NCBI GenBank assembly: GCA_905221615.1
Contig: CAJNDT010005832.1
Span: 248,001 to 312,000, forward strand
Source: Symbiodinium sp. CCMP2592
Taxonomy: Eukaryota > Sar > Dinophyceae > Suessiales > Symbiodiniaceae
Direction: 5' to 3'
Length of the DNA: 64,000 bases
Below, piece by piece: positions 19,738 through 29,250 of this stretch. How positions within the stretch are numbered: position 1 is the stretch's first letter; each line of letters begins with the position of its first letter. The position numbers and the translations under genes are program-made. The notes under the pieces were generated by a model. The model did not search any database. It was not told the origin of the DNA and saw only the letters and a list, made by a program, of their open reading frames with translations.

Positions 19738-20781
19738 ATGCAAGGGGAACAACCGGACACCTCAGGCAGTGCCTACCCGATGCACCGGTACACTATGTCG
19801 CAGCGCGACGTGCCTATGCGGCCAGCGGCCACGCCTGGCTGGCCGTATACCGGCCTTTTTGACTGGCCCCCCAGTGGGGAGGAAGACAATGTCCCCAAGC
19901 TCCAGTGGAGACTCAATTGGGTGGACGCCCTAGAGGGCCACGTGGCTACTAAGGTGGAAGCCAGCGGCTTCCATTGGCACCCAGAGGGTAAGGGCAAAGG
20001 CAAGGGTGGTTGGGTCAAGATTCTCCCTTCGGAGAAGAAAAAGAAAAAGACTCACAAAGCTGCCAGCGGCAGTACTGACCCCACCGCCTCGTCCAGCACT
20101 GCTCTGCCGACAGCGTCGGCATCAGCCTCGGACCCTCCCTTGCCGCCGCCAGCGGCCGCTCCTGCTAAGCCTGTTTCGGCCACAACAGGCAGCCCGCCCG
20201 CAGCCGAAGCTGCCGACGTCGCCCCGCCAGCGGCGGAGCCAGCCATTGAAGTTATCGACACTGACAGTGATCAGAACTCGGGAGACTCCGAGGTATCCTT
20301 GGCTAGCAGCCAGGCCGCAACGGCAGTGCCGTTCGCGCCGAACGCGAACACTGTGGTCGTGTCCAGACCGCAGCGTCGCAATCGCCAGCGAGGCTGGCAG
20401 TTTCAGCCTGGGGAGGACCCCCAAAATAACGATTGGCGTAACCTCGGGTCAGCGACCGACAACAGGTACCCCGGCCTGCGTGCGCTAGTAGCGCACGCCA
20501 GAAGGGTCTCGCCGCACCTGCACGTCACAGACGTGCACGAATGGCCCTACTGGGCAGCCCCCAACTCAGAGAGATGGGAGAGATACCCGGAGAGGCGCGG
20601 CGACCTCATGTGTTGCATGCCTTGCGCGCAGCAGGGCTGCATCTCCCAGGGCATGGCGATTTGTGGGCGGCACTGCTCAGTGGGCAGGAGCCCCCACAAT
20701 CATCACGAATGCGACAACTGCTATCGCAGCAGCCGGGGTCAGCGACCCCGAAACCGCGGCGTCAGGGGCGGCCGCCGTTAG
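19738..20781 (+). CDS. YRE-3 accessory ORF 1, Cys/His-rich C-terminus, unknown function
   Basis: A 347-codon ORF from an ATG. Residues about 75-110 are Lys/Gly-rich (GKGKGKGGW then EKKKKK). A Pro/Ala/Ser-rich disordered middle follows, with an acidic IEVIDTDSD patch near residue 170. The C-terminus has a Cys/His cluster (DLMCCMPCAQQGC, ICGRHC, HHECDNC) that should bind zinc, then an Arg-rich tail. I do not recognise the family. YRE-5 also places short Cys-rich and Pro/Ser-rich ORFs ahead of its recombinase, so an accessory ORF here may be a feature of this element type. A nucleic-acid-binding role is only a guess from the zinc cluster and basic tail. Confidence 0.6.
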   Translation: MQGEQPDTSGSAYPMHRYTMSQRDVPMRPAATPGWPYTGLFDWPPSGEEDNVPKLQWRLNWVDALEGHVATKVEASGFHWHPEGKGKGKGGWVKILPSEKKKKKTHKAASGSTDPTASSSTALPTASASASDPPLPPPAAAPAKPVSATTGSPPAAEAADVAPPAAEPAIEVIDTDSDQNSGDSEVSLASSQAATAVPFAPNANTVVVSRPQRRNRQRGWQFQPGEDPQNNDWRNLGSATDNRYPGLRALVAHARRVSPHLHVTDVHEWPYWAAPNSERWERYPERRGDLMCCMPCAQQGCISQGMAICGRHCSVGRSPHNHHECDNCYRSSRGQRPRNRGVRGGRR

Positions 20782-21146
20782 GCATGAGTGCAGCGCGTAG
20801 CTGCTGGCCTCTCAGCGAGTCGCCCCCCGTCGGTGCAGCGCACCTCTTTTTGGTTCACCGCCGACAGCTCGGCAGCCTCTGCAGGGCGGGCGTCTCCGAG
20901 GTACTTGGAACCTCGCCCACAGCGGCGGGCCGACGGCATGCTTTGAATGGCGGCAAAAGATCGCCGCTAGTCTTTTTCAGTCGTGTGTCACGCGAGCCTG
21001 GTAGGTCTCCTCAGCTGAGTCAGCTTCTTAAACCGTGTCGGTTTTCAAGCAGTGCTTTCATACCGCAGCCTTTTCAGCTTAGTAAGTCGCCCCCCCGTGC
21101 CCAAAACAACCCCGCTTTCAGCGGAAGCCTCTGTCTGCCATCAGCG
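20782..21146 (+). other. YRE-3 spacer between accessory ORFs
   Basis: A frame stays open through this stretch into the next ORF, but it has no family signature and the first good ATG in that frame is at 21,147. A pyrimidine-rich stretch with CAG trinucleotides lies between about 20,970 and 21,060. Confidence 0.4.
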
Positions 21147-22439
21147 ATGGCGAACCCGACAAATGAGCAGATGCTGCAGGCGCTCAGCGCAGTGCCGGAG
21201 GCCCAGCGGGCCGCCCTCTACGAAGCCGCCGTCTCCCTATCAGAGATAGGGGACGTGGTGGTGAATGCGGCAGAGGCAGCGGAACTCGCTGGTTGGACGA
21301 AGCCCGCCAGTGGCGGCACAGAAGCCAATGCAGTCGCGCTTCAGCGACTTCTGCTCGGCTACGAGCCCCCAGTGGTGCCGGCAAACACCGAGCCACCAGT
21401 GGCGGCACGTGGTGTTTCCTCCGACGGCCACCGCAGCGCGGTGGCCAGTTTGCCTCTTACGACGGCTGCAGCGCAGGCCCCGCAACAACGCTCCCCGACC
21501 AGTCCCGCTGAGGAAGCGGGTTCTGGCATCAAAGAAGAACCTCTTCCAGCGGAAGCTCCCTCGGCAGCGCCGGAGGATATGGACGTGGAGGAGCCGGCGG
21601 CGGGATGAAACCGAAGATGACCGAGGCTCCCGCTCGGAGGAGTCGGAGTCGGAGAGCGACTCCCCGCCACCGCCAGCGCAACCGCACCCTCCCCTTGAGG
21701 GCAAGGTGGCGCGCAAGTCCTCCAGCCCGGCAGTGCCGGCAGTCGCCAGTGGCACGTCGTGGGGAGAGCTCTCGCCCGCGTCCCTGCCAGCAGGCCCCGC
21801 GCAACTGGCGTCGCTGGGACCCGGGCCAGCGGCCCGGCAACAGACGACCACCCTGATCGAGACGATCAGGAAGAGCGCCCGCCAGCGGCGGAGCGTCCGC
21901 CAGCGGCGGAGCTGCAGCGAGTCTTCGCATGTTCAGTCTGCGACAACATGCAGATGAACATCTGGAGCGACCCGTCGTCGGAATTCGTGTGCAGTGCATG
22001 CGGCGAGCTCCACCCCTTCAAGGCAGCAGTGCATGCCTATGATCAGCCCAGCGCCAGTGGCGCTGTGGGGCAGTTTACCCACGATCGTCGCAGCAAGGCC
22101 TGGCAGTGTCCAGAATGCGGCGTGATGCATTGCACACGCTGCGCAAAGAACTACTCTTGCCCAGGCACTGTCCCGCGGACAGACGGCAAGCTCGAGTACA
22201 CGGGCGAGCGCCGCCCTACTAGGGGGCCGCCCGAGTCCCTTCGGTTGACCTTGCAGCGCGAGGCAGCCGAAGCCCGTGAGCGCGAGCACCGCGAACGGGA
22301 GGCCCGCCGCAGAGACGGCAAGGGCAAGGGCAAAGGCAAGGACCAGAGGTCCCGCCGTGACGACGAGGACCGGGACCAGTGGTCCCGTGGTCGCTGGTCT
22401 TGGGACCACGACCGGCGCTGGAACTACCGCGACTGGTAG
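21147..22439 (+). pseudogene. YRE-3 accessory ORF 2, zinc-ribbon protein with frame breaks
   Basis: ATG 21,147 opens an N-terminal helical part (NEQMLQALSAVPEAQ) that stops at 21,608 after a run of acidic residues. The acidic/Ser-rich continuation (ETEDDRGSRSEESESESDS) is in the +1 frame to about 21,870. The C-terminal part returns to the first frame up to 22,439 and holds several CxxC pairs (CSVCDN, CSACGE, CPECG, CTRCAKN) and an Arg/Glu/Lys tail with GKGKGKGK. Either two compensating indels or a spliced segment explains this. A tandem 18 bp repeat near 21,885-21,920 lies at the second frame change. It is likely a zinc-binding protein of unknown role. Confidence 0.5.
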
Positions 22440-22987
22440 AGACGCCAGCGGCGTGCACCAGTGCCCCCCGAACTGTTCGGACACAGTTTTGAAGGGCCAG
22501 TGGCCCTTTCGTCTGCGCCCGTTTCACACAGGTGCAGAGCACGGAGCCTCCGCTGCCCACCGGCCTGTCTGCGGATCGCAGAAGGCAGGTGCAGCGCACC
22601 TCGACAAGCGGGCTCAGCCCAGTCACTCGCACCGCGAGGTCGGAAAAAAGAACACCGCAGGTTGCGTGTGCACACAGACCTTGTAGGGCTGCAGTTTCTT
22701 TTGCCTAGTAGGTTTCAGGTAGCTCTATAGGTGCAGTGCCACCAGCGGGGCCTCGAGTTCTCCAGTGCGTGATTGCCGCAGCCTTTTAAGCCTCACTTCC
22801 TTCCCAGCTCTCTCTTCCTCCTCTCCTCCCTCAGGACTGCCCGGGGAGGGTGCGGGTCGCAGCGCGTCGCTTCAGTTGAGCTTTCCAGAGTGAGTGCGCT
22901 TGTGTTCGTGTGCTGGTAGCCCTTTCCTGCAAGCCGCCTGGACAACAGCCGTTGGCTTGAGCAGTGCTCCTCTTCCTTGTGTCAAGG
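22440..22987 (+). other. YRE-3 spacer before the recombinase
   Basis: Non-coding as far as I can tell. It holds a 7 bp-arm AGT hairpin at 22,492-22,508 and the long pyrimidine tract listed separately. Confidence 0.5.
22790..22834 (+). promoter_or_regulatory. Long pyrimidine tract ending in CAG, candidate trans-splice acceptor
   Basis: About 45 bases are nearly all C and T and end in CCCTCAG, about 155 bp ahead of the recombinase ATG at 22,988. Dinoflagellate mRNAs receive a spliced leader in trans, so a pyrimidine tract plus AG upstream of an internal ORF would separate a polycistronic transcript. This is inferred from sequence only. Confidence 0.4.
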
Positions 22988-24852
22988 ATGCTGCCCAGGG
23001 GCAGCGCCCCGGAGGGCGACTTCAACGACCAGGTTAGTAACCTCTGGTCGTCAATACCACGCCGAGCTGGTGCTCGTCAGCCGTGGGAATCAGCTTCATG
23101 GTTTGCGCGAAATGCAAGCTGGCCCTGGGAGCTGTCAGTGACTCGCCCCGCTTCTGTGGGCCCCGTGCCAGTGCTGCACGAGTCCAGCCTGATGCTCAAG
23201 CGGAAAGCTTCCGCTAGCACCCAGCCGCTAGTAGCGGAAGACACGGCCTTCGCACTTAAGGTCTGCTCCCGTCGTACAGCGTACGAAGGCGACCGCCGCG
23301 ACAGCGCGGTTTTCAAACTTACGGCCTTGGTAAAAGCATGGCCAGAGGCCTTCGAGATCGTCTCACAGTGTGCCGACGAGGTTGGTTGCGTCGACCTGGA
23401 CGAGCTCGACTTCAGCATCGAGGCAGCGCTCAGCTACAAGGCCACCAACACAGTGGTACGCCGCCTCAACTCTCTCAGCAATTTTGTCCAGTGGGCAAAC
23501 TCGCAAGACCCAGTGGTGGTGCCCTTCCCAGTGTCCGAGCGCGCCACTTGGCGCTACATCCAGTGGATGATGCGAAATGGGAAAGGGGCTAGCAGCCCCT
23601 CGAGTTTGATTCAGAGTCTGAACTGGTGCTCGGGAGTCTTCGGTCTGTCCTTCGAGTCGGAGGTGACCAGCTCCCGTATCGTGGGCCTTTGTAAGATTGT
23701 AAGAGCACGGAAGCCAGCGCGCCTCCGCCCCCTGCCCTTAAGGCCTCAGAGGTGGCCACCCTAGAGCGCATCGCGCTGTCTGGCTCTGTGTACGACAGTG
23801 TCGTGTCTGGGGGCTTGTTGTTCATGCTCTTTGCATGCGCCCGCGCCAGTGACGCGGCCCGAGTTGCCTCTTTTTCGGTCGAGCTCCCAGAGGACCCCTG
23901 CGCCACAGTGTGGATGCAGGCGAGTGTGCACAAAGCGAAAACCGCCGTAGGGGCTAGAAGCCGCCTTCTGCTCCCGCTGGTAGCCCCGGTGGTTTTCTTC
24001 GAAGAGTCGTGGGTGAGTCAGTGGCTCGCCAATCGAGAAAAGCTGGGTCTCAGCTCCAGCGGAGAAATCCCGCTAGGGTCAGTGATCCCTGCCTTCACAT
24101 CGGATGGTGATCTAGCAGATCGCCCGATGAATTCTCAAGAAATAACCTCCTGGCTGCGCAGCGCGCTGTCGAACGCTGGCTGTGAAGGCGCAGAGCGCCT
24201 CAGCAGTCACAGTCTCAAAGCGACGTGCCTCACCTGGGCCTCGCAAGCTGGCGTCAACCTGGACCTGCGCAGACTCCTCGCCCACCATGTCCACGACAGT
24301 GCTCGGAGCACTGAGACGTACAGCCGCAACGTGCTCATCCCCGCAGCGCGGGCTCTGGAGGAGGTTCTCATTGCCGTCAGAGATGGCGACTTCCTTCCCG
24401 ACCAGCCACTCGGGAAACAGTTCGCGCTGCCTAGCAGTCAGCTTAACCTGAGGCGAGAGAACCTTAGCAAGGTTTCTCACAGGAAAACCTCCTCTGGCTC
24501 AGCACCCCCAGTGGGGGTGGAAGCCCTGAAGGTTTCGCAACAACAAGAGCTCAGCGACACAGAAGACAGTGCCAGTGACACTGATAGAGAAGACGAGTTC
24601 GTCGCCGAGCCCGAGGTAGAGGAGCACCCTCGCCTCAGAAGGGAGGTGCAGTGCACTCTCCCAGACTGGGCCTTTTCGTGGTGTCATCTTGCCAGTGGCA
24701 AGCTGCACGCGAGCCGCGGCGAGAACGCCAAGAGGCTTCTCTGCGGTCGTTGCTTGAATGAAAAGTATACGAGTTGCGAAGTTCGCGAACTCGCACCAGG
24801 CCGACCGCACTGCAAGACTTGCTGGAGCAGCAAGTCTTTCGATGCAGAGTGA
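22988..24852 (+). pseudogene. YRE-3 tyrosine recombinase with one frameshift
   Basis: The N-terminal frame (ATG 22,988 to 23,764) carries the core-binding domain (SNFVQWANSQDPVVVPFPVS). The catalytic domain is in the next frame (about 23,730-24,852): FACARASDAARV with the first Arg, SSHSLKATCLTW (box II with Lys replacing Arg), LLAHH and the nucleophile TETYSRN. The C-terminus is acidic and ends in a Cys cluster (LLCGRC, then CKTCW). The two frames overlap at 23,752-23,764; the break lies between about 23,700 and 23,735. Either the element was no longer autonomous when trapped or a frameshift is tolerated. The end contains the longest hairpin seen here (24,814-24,838). Confidence 0.85.
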
Positions 24853-24925
24853 AAAAGAGAGCGAGTTCACGAGCCTGTCTGTCCTAGTAGGGTCCTGCAG
24901 TCTACACCGTGTTTGCGTCTCTCTC

Positions 24926-24951
24926 TCTTTTTCATCTTCGCTTGCCCTGCA
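24926..24951 (+). promoter_or_regulatory. Pyrimidine tract and CAG upstream of Gag
   Basis: CTCTCTCTTTTTCATC-type sequence ends in CCCTGCAG six bases before the Gag ATG (24,957). It is the same arrangement as upstream of the recombinase and a plausible trans-splice acceptor for a separate Gag-pol mRNA. Confidence 0.4.
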
Positions 24952-24956
24952 GGACG

Positions 24957-26213
24957 ATGGCGAACCTCGTCGACAGTGTCGCGGAATTCTCCAGCAGAGC
25001 TGGACAACTCCTAGGAGACGCCGAGTCGGCGAAGCTCCATGCGGCAGACATCCGCACTTTCGGCACGCTCGCGTACAGCGTCGCTGACCAACCCGACCGC
25101 ATCAGCGATGCGAAGTTTGAAGAACTCCTCAAGAAGGTCTTCGGGGCGGCAGAGCCGACCTTGGGCACCAAGGCCGCAGTGCGGCGCCTGGCCTTCGAAA
25201 GCCTCACCTTCAGCATCCAGGATCTGAAGATGAGGGTGGAGGGTGACAGCGTCACCCCCAAGAGCCTGCCCCTGCACGAGCGCGAGGAGCGCCGCGCCGC
25301 GCAAGTCGCGCGCCTCCGGGGCGTCGTCATCGAAGGTGACTACGACCCCGCGCACAGCCTCGTGGACAAGGCCGCGCTCATGCTGCAGGACGGCATCGTT
25401 CGTTACATCCCACCGTCGCAGTGCGTCAGCCGGGATGCCGAGATCGCCTCAGTGAGGCGTGACAAGGACTTCCTCTCCCTAGAGTCTGGGGAGATCACAG
25501 TAAAGAAAAAGGAGCACAGCGTGCACGTGGAGATCGGCAATGAGCTAAAGCTCACGCAGGCGCTCACGCGCAGAGGTCTCGCGCTCGACAGAGTCGGCGT
25601 GTTGGATTTCACGATTCACGAGAGACTCGTGAGACAGTTCTTCTCCGTCCTGAACCGGCCAGCGCCGCCGGGGATGGAGCGCGGCAACAGTTGGCACGTA
25701 GTACGGGCCGATAAAGAACTGTGGACGCTGCTCGCGCGAGAGTGTCGCAAGGGTTGCAAACCGGACAAGGATGGTAAGAGGCCACTAGATTCTCTAGTAG
25801 AGAACATGTGGTCCGATCCGATTGTCACGCTGCACCTGCTCCCCTCGCCAGTGGCAGACAGGGGTCGCAAGGGCAAGGGCCGCAGCTTTACGCGCAGCGA
25901 AGAAGACCGCAGTCGTAGCACGACCGGCAAAGGCAAGAAAGGCGGCAAGAAAGGCCGCGGAAAGGGCAAGGGCAAACGGCACGAGAGCGCAGACCGCTCC
26001 AGGCCGCCGAGCATGCCCAAAGAGCTTCGCCACTTGAACAGCGTTTCAAAGTCGGGCAAGCGCCTCTGCTACGGTTTCAACCTGCAGTGCGGGTGCGACC
26101 TTGAGACCTCCGGATCCCCCAAGCAGTGCGACAGGGGGTTGCATCAGTGCATGAGCTGCGGCAGCACCGACCACGGAGCCGCAGATTGCCCCAAGAACGC
26201 AGGGGCCGCCTGA
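24957..26213 (+). CDS. YRE-3 Gag
   Basis: A 418-codon ORF from ATG 24,957 (an upstream in-frame extension has no ATG). The helical N-terminal half (FGTLAYSVADQPDRIS, AVRRLAFESLTFSIQDL) and middle (LTRRGLALDRVGVLDF) are shared with YRE-2. A basic GKGKGK linker follows near residue 330. It ends with a Cys/His cluster: CYGFNLQCGC, then CDRGLHQCMSCGSTDHGAADC, containing a CX2CX4HX4C knuckle. The expected role is particle assembly and RNA packaging. It terminates at TGA 26,211-26,213, but the same frame is open beyond it to the COP-2 insertion, so a Gag-pol fusion by readthrough is likely. Confidence 0.9.
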   Translation: MANLVDSVAEFSSRAGQLLGDAESAKLHAADIRTFGTLAYSVADQPDRISDAKFEELLKKVFGAAEPTLGTKAAVRRLAFESLTFSIQDLKMRVEGDSVTPKSLPLHEREERRAAQVARLRGVVIEGDYDPAHSLVDKAALMLQDGIVRYIPPSQCVSRDAEIASVRRDKDFLSLESGEITVKKKEHSVHVEIGNELKLTQALTRRGLALDRVGVLDFTIHERLVRQFFSVLNRPAPPGMERGNSWHVVRADKELWTLLARECRKGCKPDKDGKRPLDSLVENMWSDPIVTLHLLPSPVADRGRKGKGRSFTRSEEDRSRSTTGKGKKGGKKGRGKGKGKRHESADRSRPPSMPKELRHLNSVSKSGKRLCYGFNLQCGCDLETSGSPKQCDRGLHQCMSCGSTDHGAADCPKNAGAA

Positions 26214-26217
26214 CTAG
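26211..26217 (+). promoter_or_regulatory. UGA CUAG stop-codon readthrough signal
   Basis: Gag ends in TGA CTAG G. UGA followed by CUAG is the best characterised natural readthrough context in eukaryotic mRNAs. The frame then stays open for 83 codons up to the COP-2 insertion and, once COP-2 and one CTGAA copy are ignored, continues to the pol stop at 48,373-48,375. Other YR elements here have UGA CAA and UGA CAG at the same point. Confidence 0.7.
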
Positions 26218-26462
26218 GCACCCCTGCCCTGAGCGCGGCAGAGCCGCAACAGCCCTCGGCCACTGAGCCCGCAGCTCCTTGCCCAGCAGCGCTGGGCCTC
26301 CCTGCCACCGCGCCACGCGCAGGGCAGAGCCCTGACCCTCCCACCTCGGCACCGTCGCTGCACCCGCCTGCAACAAGTAAGCCAGGATGTGCCACAGCTG
26401 CGCCGTCGCCTGACGCAGGGTTCGCGGCAAACGCCGACCCCCCAGCGCTCCTGTTGTCTGAA
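26214..26462 (+). CDS. YRE-3 pol N-terminal segment, cut by COP-2
   Basis: 83 codons in the Gag frame, rich in Pro, Ala and Thr, linking Gag to the methyltransferase-like domain. It ends at the target-site duplication CTGAA (26,458-26,462) and resumes at 45,430 after COP-2. It has no domain of its own and probably acts as a flexible linker. Confidence 0.75.
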
Positions 26463-26640
26463 TGTTAAACATTCTGCCAGGAACAGTAACACAGCTAGTG
26501 CAGTACAGTTAATGTACAGGAACAGCCGTCACGCACACGCGACGTGCAGGCTCGAGACCCCAGGACACACCGTGCCCAGGAACAAAAGTGTCCGACAGTC
26601 TTTGTGGGTAGGAACCCTTAGTGAAGCCCGTTCTTTAACA
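26463..26640 (+). repeat. COP-2 5' LTR
   Basis: 178 bp, TG...CA ends, inverted terminal bases TGTTAAA/TTTAACA. It contains four AGGAAC words (26,479, 26,518, 26,578 and 26,610). It is identical to the 3' LTR as far as I can read, which implies a very young insertion. Confidence 0.95.
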
Positions 26641-29055
26641 TGGTAGCGGAGCTGCCTCCAGGAACCTCCTTGGCAGCGATGATGCTACTCGTAGCCATAG
26701 GAACCATGATGCTCGGCGCCATGGCAGTTTGCCTCGTTGCCGGATGGAAGCAGATGCGCGCAAATGAGCAGATCACCAAGAAGACGGAGACAGTGCTCAA
26801 CATGCCCACGCTCAGGATCGCAGTCCGTTCAGGAACAAAGTACCACCGCAGAGGTTGTGGACACCTTCGCAACCACAACGTGACAGCAGGAAACGCGCGA
26901 GACTTTGACGCTTGCGCCGATTGCTACCCCGACCGAGTGTTGGTGGAAGAGAGAGAGAAAAGGAACATGAAGTGCTACGGTTTGGCAGCATGTATGGTGC
27001 TGCTGGTTGGTTTCGCACTGGGAAGCCTCGCAACTTTGTGCGGGATGATCTTGGTCCCAGGAGCAAGAAGTATGGCGGTGAGACCGTGGCAGGCCCTTGG
27101 CAACAACGTGGAGACCAAGGAAGAACTTGCCCTTGGAGACGTCTTATCCTCCAAGGATGCGAGCCGTGGGAGAAAGGAACTCACTTACGTGGAGAGCGAC
27201 GAGAGCGAGCTCATGGCAGTGTGGTCGAGCAGAAGGAAGCCCAATACGCACCGGAACCGCTACAGGAACTATGACGTGTACGGCGAGTACTACCAGCAAG
27301 GCTACAACGAGTGCAGCGTGAACCCCGACGGCACCAACGTGAACACGATCAGGAACACAAACGCGTACACGATTAAGGACTATGTGGAGATAGGAAAAGT
27401 CATGGTACCGTACGCTTTGTTGTGCGTGAACCAAGTGATGAACGAGCTCTACAGCGTCGTTAGCGTGACCGGCGAGTACTACACGGAAGAGAACAGGAAC
27501 GGCAATCAGAACACAGAGAACCAGGAGAGTGAGAGCCTTGAGTCAGGCTACGCCCCTAGGTACCTAGTAAAACAACAGCGAGAAGTACTGAGGAAATTTG
27601 TACAGGAACATGTTCGCAGTTTCGTAGAAAAGCTAGCAACTGTAGGAAAGAAGTTTCACGACGTCGTGCATGTGATAGTTCAGGAAGTCATTTCCAACAG
27701 AGTTGTATTTCAAGGAATTCGCATAGCAGTGTTCTTAGGAACCCCAATGGGACTGATTACTTGGATCACCCTGTCGTACTATTCTAGTGTGTTTTTCGCA
27801 AGAGCAAGCAACCGCTCAAAGCACCAAAGGAAGACAAGAGGAGAAAGGAGAGCACAAGCAGTGAGCAGGAAGCAGTGCAAGTCGCTACTTTTAGCAGCAC
27901 TAGTGTACAGCAACCTTGAAACAGCAAAAGGAATGGAGGATGCATTGAAGGCACTTGCCGAGATCAATGCACAGACCTTACAAGGAATACAAACACTAGC
28001 AGAGGAGATCAGGAACTCAGCAGCTTCAGGAAGTCAAAGAGAAGCAGGACTTACACAAGCATTCCAGGAAACCCTGACAGCAGTTCAGGAACAGCAGAAG
28101 ACAGCGCAAACAGCGTTGGCAGACGCCCACACGAATGCAGCAACGACACTTGAGGAGATAGGAGCATCTCTGGAGAAAGCAGTAAAGGAACAAAGAAAGC
28201 CTGGAGAAGTGGAGTTGCACAAGCTGATTAAAAGCCCCGAAGCATTTTCCCCAGGAACATGGCAAGAAGAGAAGAGTGGATGGACAGAGTTCAGGAACAG
28301 GATGCGGATCTGGCTTGGAGCAGTGGATTCCAACATGGTGAAGATCATGGACATCGCCGAAAGGAACTTAAAAGATGATAAGCAAGTGAAGATGGCTGAG
28401 ATGTCTGCAGAAGCAAAGGAAACAAGCAGACGCCTGTACAGTGTTCTTTGTTCATACACTAAAGGAAGGCCGTACCGAGTTGTAAAGCATGTAGCTGAGG
28501 AGAACGGTATGGAAGCTTACCGTATGCTACTCAAGGAATATCAACCAACGAATCGTGCAAGATCGTTGGAGTTGTTTCACAACATTCTCAACTACAAATT
28601 CGCTCACAACAAAGGAATTGCTGAGAATATCCTCGAATATGAGGAACACATCGAGAAGTACGAGAAGGCTACTGGAGAAAAGGTACAGGAGAATTTGAAA
28701 GTATCTACTCTTATTCAAGGTATGAAACCTGACGTGAAAAGGCACTTGTTGCTCAACATGGATGAGAAGACACAGTACAATACTCTTCGTCAGTACCTTG
28801 TGAACTATGAGTCAACCGAGCGTTGGACTAACTCTTTGGCAGCCCAGCAAGGAACACCTCACCGAACCACAACAGACTTGATCGACAAAGGTGATGACCA
28901 TGGTGGTCTTGCAGCAATGGATATCAACCAAGCATGGTACAAAGGAAAGAAAGGCTATGGCAAAGGTTATGTTCACCATAAAGGCAAAGGTAAAGGAAAA
29001 GGCAAGAAAGGTGGAAAGGACTTGCTTTACTGGGCTTGCCCAGTTGAACTGTTGA
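26640..29055 (+). CDS. COP-2 Gag 5' part with membrane-spanning N-terminal extension
   Basis: The frame opens at an ATG made by the last LTR base and the first two primer-site bases. Residues about 10-35 and 108-134 are strongly hydrophobic, and a third segment lies near 360-386, so this looks like a multi-pass membrane domain. Between the first two is a Cys/His group (YHRRGCGHLRNH, then CADCYPD) that may bind zinc. A helical Ala/Gln-rich stretch follows, then a Gag capsid-like region (TEFRNRMRIWLGAVDS, YRMLLKEYQPTN, LIQGMKP) typical of Copia Gag, and a GKGKGK tail. YRE-4 interrupts it near 29,050; the remainder, with the zinc knuckle, is at 36,980-37,663. Membrane domains ahead of Gag are not usual in Copia elements. 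Confidence 0.8.
26641..26652 (+). other. COP-2 primer-binding site
   Basis: TGGTAGCGGAGC starts immediately after the LTR. TGGTAGC is complementary to a GCUACCA tRNA 3' end, as in many initiator methionine tRNAs. COP-3 has the same 12 bases at 52,587-52,598. The first base pairs of this site overlap the start codon of the Gag frame. Confidence 0.75.
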
Positions 29056-29250
29056 AACCTTCGAATTTTGGGCGGCCGGGCGGGAAAAGATATTTTCAGT
29101 TTTGAGTTTTTCCTAGTTTCCGTTTTCAGCTCACTGTCTCTCAGTTTGTCTCAGATCCTTTCAGTTCTCAGTGAGAATCCGTCTTTCCGATATGTTTAGG
29201 CTCAGTTTTAGTTTTTGGTAGTGTGGGGCAAAGGCTCCATTCGGACGTAG

